Source: JAZDFC01 sp043808235
GTDB lineage: Bacteria; Bacteroidota; Ignavibacteria; Ignavibacteriales; Melioribacteraceae
Length of the DNA stretch: 64,000 nucleotides
Reading direction: 5' to 3'
Assembly (NCBI GenBank): GCA_043808235.1
Contig: JAZDFC010000105.1
Coordinates: 62,001 to 126,000, forward strand
Shown here: positions 8,427-16,038 of the stretch, in pieces
Layout: each line of letters starts with the position of its first letter
Position numbering within the stretch: position 1 is the stretch's first letter
Program-made: the position numbers and the translations under genes
The notes under the pieces: generated by a model
The model's database searches: none
Told to the model about the DNA's origin: nothing
Seen by the model: the letters and a program-made list of their open reading frames with translations, nothing else

Positions 8427-9836
8427 TTAGGAACTTAATTCAATTTTGTTTTTTACCGTATCTATAACTTCTTTAAATTGTGCATCATTCTCACATTTAT
8501 TTTCGATTGAATTATAGGCGTGAATAACCGTTGAATGATCCCTGCCGCCAAAGTGAAGACCAATTGTTTTCAAAGAAGATTTGGTTATTTGCTTCGATAA
8601 ATACATTGCTATTTGTCGCGCGAGCACAACTTCTTTTCTTCTGTTTTTTTCTCTAACCTTGTTTTCCTCTACTTTAAAATACTGGCAAACAATTTTTGTT
8701 ATATAATCAATTGAAATCGTTACCTGTCTTCCGGTTGATATATCTCTAACGGTTTTTTTTGTTAATTCAAGATCAATTTCTTTTGCATTTAGTGAAGAGT
8801 TTGCTAGAAGTTTGATTAAACAGCCCTCAAGTTCACGGATGTTTGAAGTTATATTGTGAGCAATATATTCAAGTATGTTATTGGAAAGAGCTATCCCGTA
8901 AGTTTCGCTCTTGTTTTTTAAAATTGCCACACGAGTTTCAAAATCCGGTGGTTGAATATCGGTTGTTAATCCCCACTGGAACCGCGAGATGAGTCTTTCG
9001 TTAAGTCCTTTTAAATCTTTTGGCGGTTTATCGCTGGATAATATAATTTGTTTGCCGGACTGATGGAGGGTATTAAAAATATGGAAAAACAAATCCTGTG
9101 TCTTCTCTTTCCCAATTAAATATTGAATATCGTCTATGATAAGTGCATCCATGCTTTTATAAAAATTCGAAAACTCATTAGCTTTGTTTGACTGTATTGC
9201 GTCAACGAACTCGACAGTAAATACATCGGTAGAAAGATAAATTGCTCTTTTTCCGGGATTGTTAGCTAAGATTCTGTTCCCGATAGCCTGGATGAGATGC
9301 GTTTTTCCTAAACCTACACCGCCATAAATAAAAAGCGGGTTAAAAGAGGTTTCGCCGGGATTTTCACTTACTGCATATGCAGCAGCACGTGCAAGTTGAT
9401 TACCCTCCCCCTTAATAAAATTTTCAAATATATATCTTGGATTAATGTGGGAGTCAAAATCAATCTTTTTTTCGGGAGGCTTTGAGGAAATCAAAGTGGT
9501 TTTTTCTCTCTCAATAGTTATAACTGGAGTTGGCTCTTCCCGGTCTTCTAAAACAACATATACAAGTTTACCATGTTCTCCTAAAATATGTTTAATGGTT
9601 TTGTTTAAAAGAGTATTGTAATGTTCATCGAGCCACTCTATAAAAAAACCATTAGGTACTTGGATTTTTAGTTTTGATTCGAATAACTCAATAGGTTTAA
9701 TAGGAAGGAACCAAGTATTGTAAGTAATAAAGGGAACATTTTCCTTGATAACATTAAGACAATCTTTCCATGTTTGTTTATAGTCAGAAAAACTATCTGT
9801 ACTTAATGGTAGTTTTATTGCTTGAGAGTTGTCCAC
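8427..9836 (-). CDS. dnaA: Chromosomal replication initiator DnaA
   Basis: DnaA binds DnaA boxes and opens the origin in its ATP form. The 469 residues show domain I (about 20-95, helicase contact), a short linker, the AAA+ domain with Walker A GGVGLGKT at 172-179 and Walker B LIIDDIQ around 235, and the DNA-binding domain IV with the signature GGRDHSTVIHAYNSIE. The start is GTG at 9836-9834; no in-frame ATG gives a better N-terminus. A box-like TTGTCCACA (9829-9837) overlaps the start codon, consistent with autoregulation. It is flanked on both sides by gene-free box-rich DNA. Confidence 0.98.
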   Translation of the reverse strand: MDNSQAIKLPLSTDSFSDYKQTWKDCLNVIKENVPFITYNTWFLPIKPIELFESKLKIQVPNGFFIEWLDEHYNTLLNKTIKHILGEHGKLVYVVLEDREEPTPVITIEREKTTLISSKPPEKKIDFDSHINPRYIFENFIKGEGNQLARAAAYAVSENPGETSFNPLFIYGGVGLGKTHLIQAIGNRILANNPGKRAIYLSTDVFTVEFVDAIQSNKANEFSNFYKSMDALIIDDIQYLIGKEKTQDLFFHIFNTLHQSGKQIILSSDKPPKDLKGLNERLISRFQWGLTTDIQPPDFETRVAILKNKSETYGIALSNNILEYIAHNITSNIRELEGCLIKLLANSSLNAKEIDLELTKKTVRDISTGRQVTISIDYITKIVCQYFKVEENKVREKNRRKEVVLARQIAMYLSKQITKSSLKTIGLHFGGRDHSTVIHAYNSIENKCENDAQFKEVIDTVKNKIELSS

Positions 9837-10220
9837 AATTAAATCAGAATAAAAAGGCGAAAAAATTAACTAATTAACAATAATTTTATATATATTTTTG
9901 TTTGCATCAACAAGTTATCAACATTAAACAAACAGCATAAAAAGGCTTTTTATAATAAATTAGAGCCACTATTTAATTGCTGTGAACAATTACATACAAA
10001 CTTTTGAGAACACACGTTGTCCTTAAAACGATGTGAAACGTTTCACACATAAAAGTTATCAACAAATTATTAACAGGGTTCAGGCACCTCTATTGCACAG
10101 TGAAAATATAACTTATTTTTGTGTTGTGCAAATTAAATCTTATTCAAATTTTTAAGTGATTAAAAAATAAAGAAATAAAATTTCTTTTGAAGAAAAACCA
10201 TTAACAAAAAAGGACAAATT
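9837..10220. other. Gene-free region upstream of dnaA, second candidate oriC part
   Basis: These 384 bases separate divergent dnaA and the asparaginase gene and hold no gene that I can support. DnaA-box-like sites with one mismatch lie at 9915-9923 and 10056-10064 (TTATCAACA, plus) and 9981-9989 (minus), besides the one over the dnaA start. A perfect 16-bp palindrome lies at 10032-10047. A TATTTTTG (10114-10121) fits the TAnnTTTG -7 element of Bacteroidota, with a TTG 18 bases upstream (10093-10095), a possible promoter for the asparaginase. With the other side of dnaA this suggests a bipartite origin. Confidence 0.6.
10032..10047. promoter_or_regulatory. 16-bp perfect palindrome in the dnaA upstream region
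   Basis: TGTGAAAC is followed directly by its reverse complement GTTTCACA. A central CG in a symmetric operator is typical of LacI-family regulators. The half sites are also those of the chromosomal parS sequence (TGTTTCAC/GTGAAACA) in swapped order. It lies about 80 bases upstream of the putative asparaginase promoter and in the candidate origin, so it may serve either. The binder is unknown. Confidence 0.5.
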
Positions 10221-11198
10221 TTGAAAAAAAACATTCTTATTGTTTTCTGCGGCGGCACGTTCTCAATGATTATTGATACAAAAACAGGCGGCGCCATACC
10301 GCATTTTCATGGTGAACAGTTAATCGAAAAAATTCCAGTCGCTTCGCAACTCGCAAATATTTCTATGTATGAGTTTGGAATGTACCCCGGGCCGCACATG
10401 ACGCCGGAATTAATTTTAGAACTGGCAAAAAAAATAAAATCATTTGTACTGCAAAACAATGTTGACGGAATAATTGTTACGCACGGTACCGATACATTGG
10501 AAGAAACGGCATATTTAATTGACCTTGTTGTAAAAACAGAAAAACCAATAGTTGTGACCGGTTCAATGAAAACAAGTTCGGAGACAAATTGGGATGGACC
10601 GCGCAACCTTATCGACGCAATTCATATTTGCAATAATGAGAACAGCTGCAGGATGGGGGTTCTTGTTTGCTTAAATGGAGAAATCAACGCAGCAAGCGAA
10701 GTAACAAAAACACACACTGAAAATGTTGAAACATTTCAAAGTCTTGATTTCGGCTCGTTGGGATTTGTGGATAGAGGCAGAATAATATTTAATAGACTGC
10801 CCAGGAAACTGGAGACAATAGAAACGGATCAGATCGAATCAAATGTTGATTTAATAAAGGTATATGCCGGGATGGATGAAAAGTTTTTTCGATTTTCGGC
10901 AGACAGCGGAGTAAAAGGAATTGTGATTGAAGCTATGGGGGTTGGCAACGTTCCGCCAAAAGTTTTTGAAGGAGTAAAGTATGCCGTTGATAAAGGCGTT
11001 CCGGTTGTGTTGACTTCCAGGTGTCCGGCAGGCGAAACATTTGATATTTATACTTATCCCGGTGCGGGAAAATGGCTAAAGAGTCTTGGAGTAATATTCA
11101 CGGACTATTTAAATGGACAGAAAGCGAGAATAAAACTGATGCTTTGTTTGGGACTAACAAACGATCCGGCCGAACTAAGAAAACTTATAGAGGAGTAA
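10221..11198 (+). CDS. L-asparaginase (asparaginase/glutaminase family)
   Basis: The enzyme hydrolyses asparagine to aspartate and ammonia. The 325 residues have the two family signatures: the catalytic threonine in CGGTFSM (Thr13) and the HGTDT motif (Thr90-Asp91), followed by GSMKTSSETNWDGPRNL. There is no signal peptide, which fits a cytosolic type I enzyme. Start is TTG at 10221, 6-7 bases after AGGA. Downstream the HEGGH membrane protein begins two bases after the stop with its own strong ribosome site, so the pair is probably an operon. A GatD-like or glutaminase activity cannot be excluded from sequence alone. Confidence 0.88.
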   Translation: MKKNILIVFCGGTFSMIIDTKTGGAIPHFHGEQLIEKIPVASQLANISMYEFGMYPGPHMTPELILELAKKIKSFVLQNNVDGIIVTHGTDTLEETAYLIDLVVKTEKPIVVTGSMKTSSETNWDGPRNLIDAIHICNNENSCRMGVLVCLNGEINAASEVTKTHTENVETFQSLDFGSLGFVDRGRIIFNRLPRKLETIETDQIESNVDLIKVYAGMDEKFFRFSADSGVKGIVIEAMGVGNVPPKVFEGVKYAVDKGVPVVLTSRCPAGETFDIYTYPGAGKWLKSLGVIFTDYLNGQKARIKLMLCLGLTNDPAELRKLIEE

Positions 11199-11200
11199 TT

Positions 11201-11728
11201 TTGTTAACTAACAAACCATTGTACAAAAGGTGGATGCCGTCAATATTGCTGATTCCTATTGTTGTGCTTTTAATAATAAACGGGGGCAGAACAATTTTTT
11301 TATTGGATACAATAGATTTGCTGATTCACGAAGGAGGTCACGGAATATTTAAAATCTTCGGGGAAGGATTTCTCTATACACTCGGCGGTACGTTGATGCA
11401 AATAATTATACCTTCGTTGTTCGTTGGTTATTACTTTTACACAAGGAAAAAGTTTATTACTCAACTATCGCTTTTGTGGCTTGGTCACAACTTTATGAAC
11501 ATTGGAATTTATGCTGCCGATGCGCAGGAAAGAGCTCTTCCACTATTAGGAGGAAAAAAAGTTTACCACGATTGGCATTATATGTTGAGGGAGTTACAAC
11601 TGATAAAATATGTTGATGTTGTCGGGCAAATTTTCTTTTGGCTGGGAATCGTCTCTTTTGTTTTGGTGTTTTTAATTCCAACTATAATAAAAGACTACGA
11701 CGAAGTAAGTCTTGATTTAAAAACATAG
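11201..11728 (+). CDS. Polytopic membrane protein with HEGGH metallopeptidase-like motif
   Basis: I place the start at the TTG at 11201, two bases after the asparaginase stop and preceded by AGAGGAG; the longer frame would lie inside the asparaginase gene. The 175 residues have about four hydrophobic segments. HEGGH at residues 43-47 lies at the edge of a helix, followed by GGTLMQIIIPSLFVGYYF and later WLGHNFMNIGIYAADAQER. An HExxH in a membrane segment resembles the site-2-protease (M50) family, but the second M50 motif is not clear. I do not recognise the exact family; zinc binding and proteolysis are inference. Confidence 0.6.
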   Translation: MLTNKPLYKRWMPSILLIPIVVLLIINGGRTIFLLDTIDLLIHEGGHGIFKIFGEGFLYTLGGTLMQIIIPSLFVGYYFYTRKKFITQLSLLWLGHNFMNIGIYAADAQERALPLLGGKKVYHDWHYMLRELQLIKYVDVVGQIFFWLGIVSFVLVFLIPTIIKDYDEVSLDLKT

Positions 11729-11785
11729 ACAACAAAAACCTAGCGCGGCAAGCCGCAAGGTATGATGGAAAAATGGAAGATGTAA

Positions 11786-11912
11786 TCCCGAAAGCTTTCG
11801 GGAAAAATATCCTTACACAAAAAATCCCACAGGGATCACGATGTGACAAAAGCTTAAATGCCAATACTATAACGCGATTCCCGAAAAATTGACTATAAAA
11901 TTTCGGGAATCG
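11786..11912. repeat. Intergenic cluster of inverted repeats
   Basis: The spacer between the convergent HEGGH and DUF-unknown genes holds three dyads. An 18-bp perfect palindrome built on CCCGAAAGCTTTCGGG lies at 11786-11803. A small ATCCC/GGGAT hairpin lies near 11824-11836. A 12-bp perfect stem CGATTCCCGAAA/TTTCGGGAATCG with a 14-base loop lies at 11875-11912. The 20 bases 11793-11812 recur with one change at 59705-59724, so this is probably a dispersed intergenic element. It may also end transcription from both sides. Confidence 0.6.
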
Positions 11913-11978
11913 ACGCAAATGATTTTTTAATGGAGAACCTTCACCGAGTGTCAAGTATACGGTTAAGGTGTTGTTTGC

Positions 11979-12572
11979 TTAGTCGTCCCAATTCAAATAT
12001 TTTTTCTCACCAAGTATTTCGGATAAGCGCTCATCAATAATTTTATCCCTGTTTCCGGAACGCTGCGATAGTTTTTCCTTTAGTTCCTTCAGTCTTTTTT
12101 CGAGCGACTCGACCTCCGCTTTCTTCGCTGCTTCCTTTTGGTCGAATAATTCCGAAAGCTTTTGTCTTAATTCGCTTTTGATTTTTGATTTATCCGAACC
12201 GCCTGCAGATTTATAACGCAAGGCAAGAGCCTCGGTTATAACAGATAACTCGGAAATCTTTTTAGAACGCTCCATATCTTTTTTTTCCATACCTTCAAGG
12301 AAGGGATGGTAAGAAAGGTTATTGAAATAAAGCTCCTGCAGCAGAGAATTGTATTTGCCTTTATCGCCCTTTTTAATTTCCTCAAGATACTGACGAAGAT
12401 AATCGTTAACGGATTTTAGATATTCTTTCTCTTCGTCTTTTGAAAGGTTCATGTTAAAATATCCCGTCAACAGCGAATCGTTTTCGGACAATGCTATTAG
12501 CTGGGCGAATGTTTTGTTGCATGAGAAAATCATTCCCGCAACCGCAATGATTATAAAAAATACTTTTTTCAT
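11979..12572 (-). CDS. Secreted coiled-coil protein of an ECF sigma operon
   Basis: The 197-residue product starts with a cleavable signal peptide (about residues 1-23, ending TFAQ) that contains FSCN, so lipid modification is possible but weakly supported. The rest is highly charged and helical, with a likely coiled coil in the last 60 residues (VESLEKRLKELKEKLSQ). The build recalls the CpxP/Spy or periplasmic sensor group that often accompanies sigma factors, but I do not recognise a defined family. It is the third gene of sigma-antisigma-secreted protein, 15 bases after the anti-sigma gene, and so is a candidate envelope sensor or client of this regulon. Confidence 0.7.
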   Translation of the reverse strand: MKKVFFIIIAVAGMIFSCNKTFAQLIALSENDSLLTGYFNMNLSKDEEKEYLKSVNDYLRQYLEEIKKGDKGKYNSLLQELYFNNLSYHPFLEGMEKKDMERSKKISELSVITEALALRYKSAGGSDKSKIKSELRQKLSELFDQKEAAKKAEVESLEKRLKELKEKLSQRSGNRDKIIDERLSEILGEKKYLNWDD

Positions 12573-12587
12573 TTTTACCTCGTAATT

Positions 12588-13178
12588 TTAAAGTGTTTCT
12601 TCGTCAATTTCTTTTTCAAGCGCTTTTATTTCTTTGTCTATTGAATAAATGCTTGATTTCCATTTATCGCTTTTAATTTTGTACTTCATGTATTCTTGCC
12701 ACCGGTCGTTCTCTAAGATATTTATAGATGTTTGTACGGAGGATATTTTTCTATTGATATCGCTCCCTTCCCAATCCAGTAATGTGTTGCCGACATCTTT
12801 AACCGGGTTCGGTTTATTTGAAAACAGTAAAATTAATATCGATGCCGCAGCAACCGCACCGGAAAAAACAATCTTTAAAGTAAACGACTTTTCATTATCA
12901 GGCTTCTTAAATAAGGAAAGATTTCTAATTCCTTTCAACAAAGAATGCTTTCGGGCTGCTGTGTTTATCATTTTTTGAAAGGAAGAATCGTCGATATCTT
13001 CAAGCGAAGCATTATATTTTTCAAGAGCGCTTTTTGAGTTTTCAAACATTTCCCGCAAAAAGGGCGAGGATTTTAATTGTTCACTCCAGTAGTTTGTTCT
13101 TTCGTTTGAAAGATCACCGTCCGGATACAACCACATTTCCTTTTCAAATTCTTCAATTATCTTATCATTGGCGGACAT
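12588..13178 (-). CDS. Putative membrane anti-sigma factor
   Basis: This 196-residue protein has a cytosolic N-terminal half of about 100 residues, one transmembrane segment (about 107-122, FSGAVAAASILILLF) and a charged helical periplasmic part. Its start overlaps the sigma gene end by 14 bases, the normal arrangement for a sigma/anti-sigma pair. The N-terminal part (EEFEKEMWLYPDGDLSNERTNYW) resembles the compact zf-HC2-like or anti-sigma domain by position but lacks the HxxxCxxC zinc motif. The role as anti-sigma factor comes mainly from gene order and topology. Confidence 0.7.
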   Translation of the reverse strand: MSANDKIIEEFEKEMWLYPDGDLSNERTNYWSEQLKSSPFLREMFENSKSALEKYNASLEDIDDSSFQKMINTAARKHSLLKGIRNLSLFKKPDNEKSFTLKIVFSGAVAAASILILLFSNKPNPVKDVGNTLLDWEGSDINRKISSVQTSINILENDRWQEYMKYKIKSDKWKSSIYSIDKEIKALEKEIDEETL

Positions 13179-13734
13179 ATTCTTCCTTTAGTGATTTTCG
13201 TAATTTTTTAACCGCATAATACATGTGCCCGAGCACCGTGTTTAACGGTTCGTTTATCAGTTCGGATATTTCTTTGAAAGACATCTCCCCGTGTTGTCTT
13301 AATAGAAACACCTGTTTTTGTTTTTCGGGCAGATTATTTATGAATTTTTCTATAATAGATTTTGTTTCGTTGGCAACCGCTATGTTGTGCGGATTGTCGG
13401 ATTCTTCGGCATAAATTTGATCGCTAATTTCAAGATGATTGTTGGCGAGCCTTGTTTTTCGCAGGTTATCGAGAGCAGAATAGTGAGCAATAGTAAATAC
13501 CCATGACGAAAATTTATTTTGTTCGTTATATCTTTTTAATCCGTTCCACATTTTTATTAATGTCTCCTGCAAAACATCCTTCGCATTATCGCTATTACCA
13601 ACCATCCGCAAAACATAAGTGTACAGCGGTTTCCTGTATAGTTGACACAACTCACCAAAAGCAGTTGTATCTCCTTTTCTACTGCGAAGAATCAATTCCT
13701 TTTCTTTGAATGTTTCAAAAAGTTTCATATTCAC
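13165..13734 (-). CDS. ECF-type RNA polymerase sigma factor
   Basis: The 189 residues show region 2 (FGELCQLYRKPLYTYVLRMVGNSDNAKDVLQETLIKMW, around 26-65) and region 4 (LPEKQKQVFLLRQHGEMSFKEISELINEPLNTVLGHMYYAVKKLR), the two-domain layout of an extracytoplasmic-function sigma factor. It directs RNA polymerase to a small set of promoters and is normally held by the anti-sigma factor encoded next. The start could be the first or second ATG (MNMKLFETF); I keep the first. An ECF-like promoter is possible about 90-110 bases upstream, which would mean autoregulation. Confidence 0.93.
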   Translation of the reverse strand: MNMKLFETFKEKELILRSRKGDTTAFGELCQLYRKPLYTYVLRMVGNSDNAKDVLQETLIKMWNGLKRYNEQNKFSSWVFTIAHYSALDNLRKTRLANNHLEISDQIYAEESDNPHNIAVANETKSIIEKFINNLPEKQKQVFLLRQHGEMSFKEISELINEPLNTVLGHMYYAVKKLRKSLKEEYVRQ

Positions 13735-13823
13735 ATACTATAAACGAATAGAACAAAAATTTATTGTATAGAATTACAAAATATTTTTTTAGAGTGTGTA
13801 AACGAAAAATGCTCATTTCTTAA

Positions 13824-13846
13824 ACCGTGAAATTGTAGAAAAGTTC
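13824..13846 (-). promoter_or_regulatory. Possible ECF-type promoter of the sigma operon
   Basis: Read on the minus strand, TGAACTTTT (with GAACTT at 13846-13841) is followed after about 15 bases by CGGT (13827-13824). This resembles the AAC / CGT pair of ECF promoters, though the -10 element is imperfect. It lies about 90 bases before the sigma start. Confidence 0.3.
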
Positions 13847-13988
13847 AGACCCAAGGGAAAGCGCCGTCAGGATTTAGAAAATTGCTGTACGTTGAACTAA
13901 TTTTTGAAGGGTATTGTTTTTAACATTGTCTGCCGAGTTGATTTATTCATGAAAAACATTTTAATTAGCGGCAGTTATTAATAAACTT

Positions 13989-14099
13989 ATGAAAAACTCA
14001 AACAACACATATTACAGTAGAATCCTTCAGAACATGGATTATTCTACCCGATGTCAAAACGCCCGCGTAAACGCAGCCTGCATCTGTTGTTGCTGTTAA
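13989..14099 (+). CDS. Cysteine-rich leader peptide of cysE-cysK
   Basis: This unannotated 36-codon frame ends in Cys-Ile-Cys-Cys-Cys-Cys-stop (Cys codons at 14079, 14085, 14088, 14091 and 14094, plus one at 14052). A shorter start at ATG 14034 would give 21 residues. It lies 44 bases before cysE, the first gene of cysteine synthesis. A dyad AACGCAG (14070-14076) / CTGCGTT (14105-14111) brackets the Cys run, so a ribosome stalled there would prevent that hairpin. Cys-run leader peptides that sense cysteine supply are known upstream of sulfur genes in mycobacteria; here the role is inferred from position and composition. Regulation may be by attenuation or by coupling of translation. Confidence 0.75.
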   Translation: MKNSNNTYYSRILQNMDYSTRCQNARVNAACICCCC

Positions 14100-14143
14100 T
14101 CTTTCTGCGTTCCCCTTAATTAATAAATTATAATAAGTAGGAA

Positions 14144-15007
14144 ATGAAAACCATGGATAAGAACCATTCGTTTATTCAATTTGCAAATGATTTGATCGAC
14201 AAAAGACAAACACACGCTTGCACAACATCGTTAAAAAAACAGTCAGTTCAATATCTTGAAGGATGGATTGACTTTTTGTTTCCCCATTTTTCAAGCAAGG
14301 TGTATCTTACCGGGGAAGATGTAACCGCTAAACTTCAGCTCTCAAAAAGAGATCTGATCCAATTGTTAAAACAGTTGAATGGAAACAAACCAAAAAATAT
14401 TGAAAAGACGGCAGAAGAATTTATTCAAACTATCCCGGGAATACATACAATGCTATGGCAGGATGCCGAAGCTATTTACAAAGGCGACCCGGCGGCAGAA
14501 AATATTGACGAGGTTATTCTTGCGTATCCCGGATTTATGGCGATAGTTATTTATAGAATCGCGCATGAACTTTATAAGTTGGATATACCGATTATCCCGA
14601 GAATTATGTCCGAACATGCGCATCAAATTACAGGGATTGATATTCATCCCGGCGCAAAAATAGGTTCGCCGTTTTTTATTGATCACGGGACAGGCATTGT
14701 AATTGGCGAAACATCTGTTATCGGCAAGAACGTAAAAATTTACCAGGGAGTAACACTCGGCGCATTGAGTGTTGATAAAAGCTTAGCACAAACAAAACGT
14801 CATCCCACAATTGAAGACGATGTAATAATTTACTCGCAAGCAGTTATCCTTGGCGGTAAAACCGTAGTTGGGAAAAACAGCATCATCGGCGGCAACGCAT
14901 GGATAACGCAGAGCATTCCGGCAAACTCGATAGTTTATAATAAGAGCGAAGTAAAAGTAAGAAGCAACACAAAAGAATTTGAAGAAGAAATCAACTTTGT
15001 TATCTAA
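14144..15007 (+). CDS. cysE: Serine O-acetyltransferase
   Basis: The enzyme makes O-acetylserine from serine and acetyl-CoA, the first step of cysteine synthesis. The 287 residues have an N-terminal helical domain of about 130 residues and a C-terminal left-handed beta helix with hexapeptide repeats (HPGAKIGSPFFIDHGTGIVIGETSVIGKNVKIYQGVTLG). The conserved histidine-rich active region SEHAHQITGIDIHPGA is present. The form with the longer N-terminal domain resembles the EpsC/SATase group rather than E. coli CysE. The start at 14144 follows GTAGGAA; the ATG nine bases later is possible. It is followed 16 bases later by cysK. Confidence 0.93.
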   Translation: MKTMDKNHSFIQFANDLIDKRQTHACTTSLKKQSVQYLEGWIDFLFPHFSSKVYLTGEDVTAKLQLSKRDLIQLLKQLNGNKPKNIEKTAEEFIQTIPGIHTMLWQDAEAIYKGDPAAENIDEVILAYPGFMAIVIYRIAHELYKLDIPIIPRIMSEHAHQITGIDIHPGAKIGSPFFIDHGTGIVIGETSVIGKNVKIYQGVTLGALSVDKSLAQTKRHPTIEDDVIIYSQAVILGGKTVVGKNSIIGGNAWITQSIPANSIVYNKSEVKVRSNTKEFEEEINFVI

Positions 15008-15023
15008 ATAGAAAGGCATTACA

Positions 15024-15935
15024 ATGAAGGCAAATAATATTTTGGAAACAATTGGCAACACACCGCACGTGCGTGTAAATAATTTGTTTGGAGACAAGCA
15101 CGAAGTTTGGCTAAAGCTCGAAAGGACAAATCCGGGCGGCAGCATCAAGGATAGAATTGCGCTTGCAATGATTAATGATGCTGAAGAGAAAGGAATTCTC
15201 AAACCCGGAAATATTATTGTTGAGCCGACATCCGGCAACACAGGAATAGGACTGGCAATGGTAGCGGCAGTAAAGAAATATGAATTGATTCTTGTAATGC
15301 CGGAATCAATGTCGGTTGAAAGAAGAAAACTAATGGAAGTATACGGCGCTAAATTTGTGTTAACACCACGCGAGTTGGGGATGAAAGGCGCTATTGCTAA
15401 AGCAAATGAAATTGTTGCGGAGAATCCGAACGCATGGATGCCGCAGCAGTTTGAAAACGAAGCGAATATACAAGTTCACATTAATATTACCGCACAGGAA
15501 ATTTTAAAAGATTTTCCGGAAGGCATTGATTACATAATAACCGGAGTTGGAACTGGTGGACATATTACCGGTGTTACGAAAGCGCTCAAAGAAAAATTTC
15601 CCGGTTTGAAATCATTCGCAGTTGAGCCTGCGGCATCGCCAGTAATTTCAGGCGGGCAACCGGGACCGCATCCTTTACAAGGAATTGGTGCGGGATTCAT
15701 TCCTAAAAATTTATATACGGAATTATTAGATGGAACAATTCAAATAACCAAAGAAGAAGCGTACGAATTTGCGCAGCGCGCGGCAAAAGAAGAAGGAATA
15801 TTCGGCGGTATTTCTTCCGGCGCCACACTCGCGGCTATAAACAAAAAGCTCGCAGAGATTCCCGTAGGAAAAAGAATACTCGGATTTAACTACGATGCCG
15901 GCGAGCGCTATCTCTCGATAGAAGGATTGTTTTAA
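15024..15935 (+). CDS. cysK: Cysteine synthase (O-acetylserine sulfhydrylase)
   Basis: This PLP enzyme exchanges the acetyl group of O-acetylserine for sulfide to give cysteine. The PLP lysine is Lys42 in NPGGSIKDR. The asparagine loop PTSGNTGIGLAM, the phosphate-binding GVGTGGHITGV and the serine of GGISSGATLA are all present. At 303 residues it is full length. The gene follows cysE after 16 bases with GAAAGG before the ATG, so the two form an operon controlled from the leader region. The pathway can therefore be regulated at a single site. Confidence 0.97.
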   Translation: MKANNILETIGNTPHVRVNNLFGDKHEVWLKLERTNPGGSIKDRIALAMINDAEEKGILKPGNIIVEPTSGNTGIGLAMVAAVKKYELILVMPESMSVERRKLMEVYGAKFVLTPRELGMKGAIAKANEIVAENPNAWMPQQFENEANIQVHINITAQEILKDFPEGIDYIITGVGTGGHITGVTKALKEKFPGLKSFAVEPAASPVISGGQPGPHPLQGIGAGFIPKNLYTELLDGTIQITKEEAYEFAQRAAKEEGIFGGISSGATLAAINKKLAEIPVGKRILGFNYDAGERYLSIEGLF

Positions 15936-16038
15936 AGCGCTCTTAATCTTGTTCATAATCTTATTATTAATCCAACATATTTCTTTCATAAAAAAACTAT
16001 ATTTTCCAACATAAATTTATCGAGATGGAGAAAATGTT

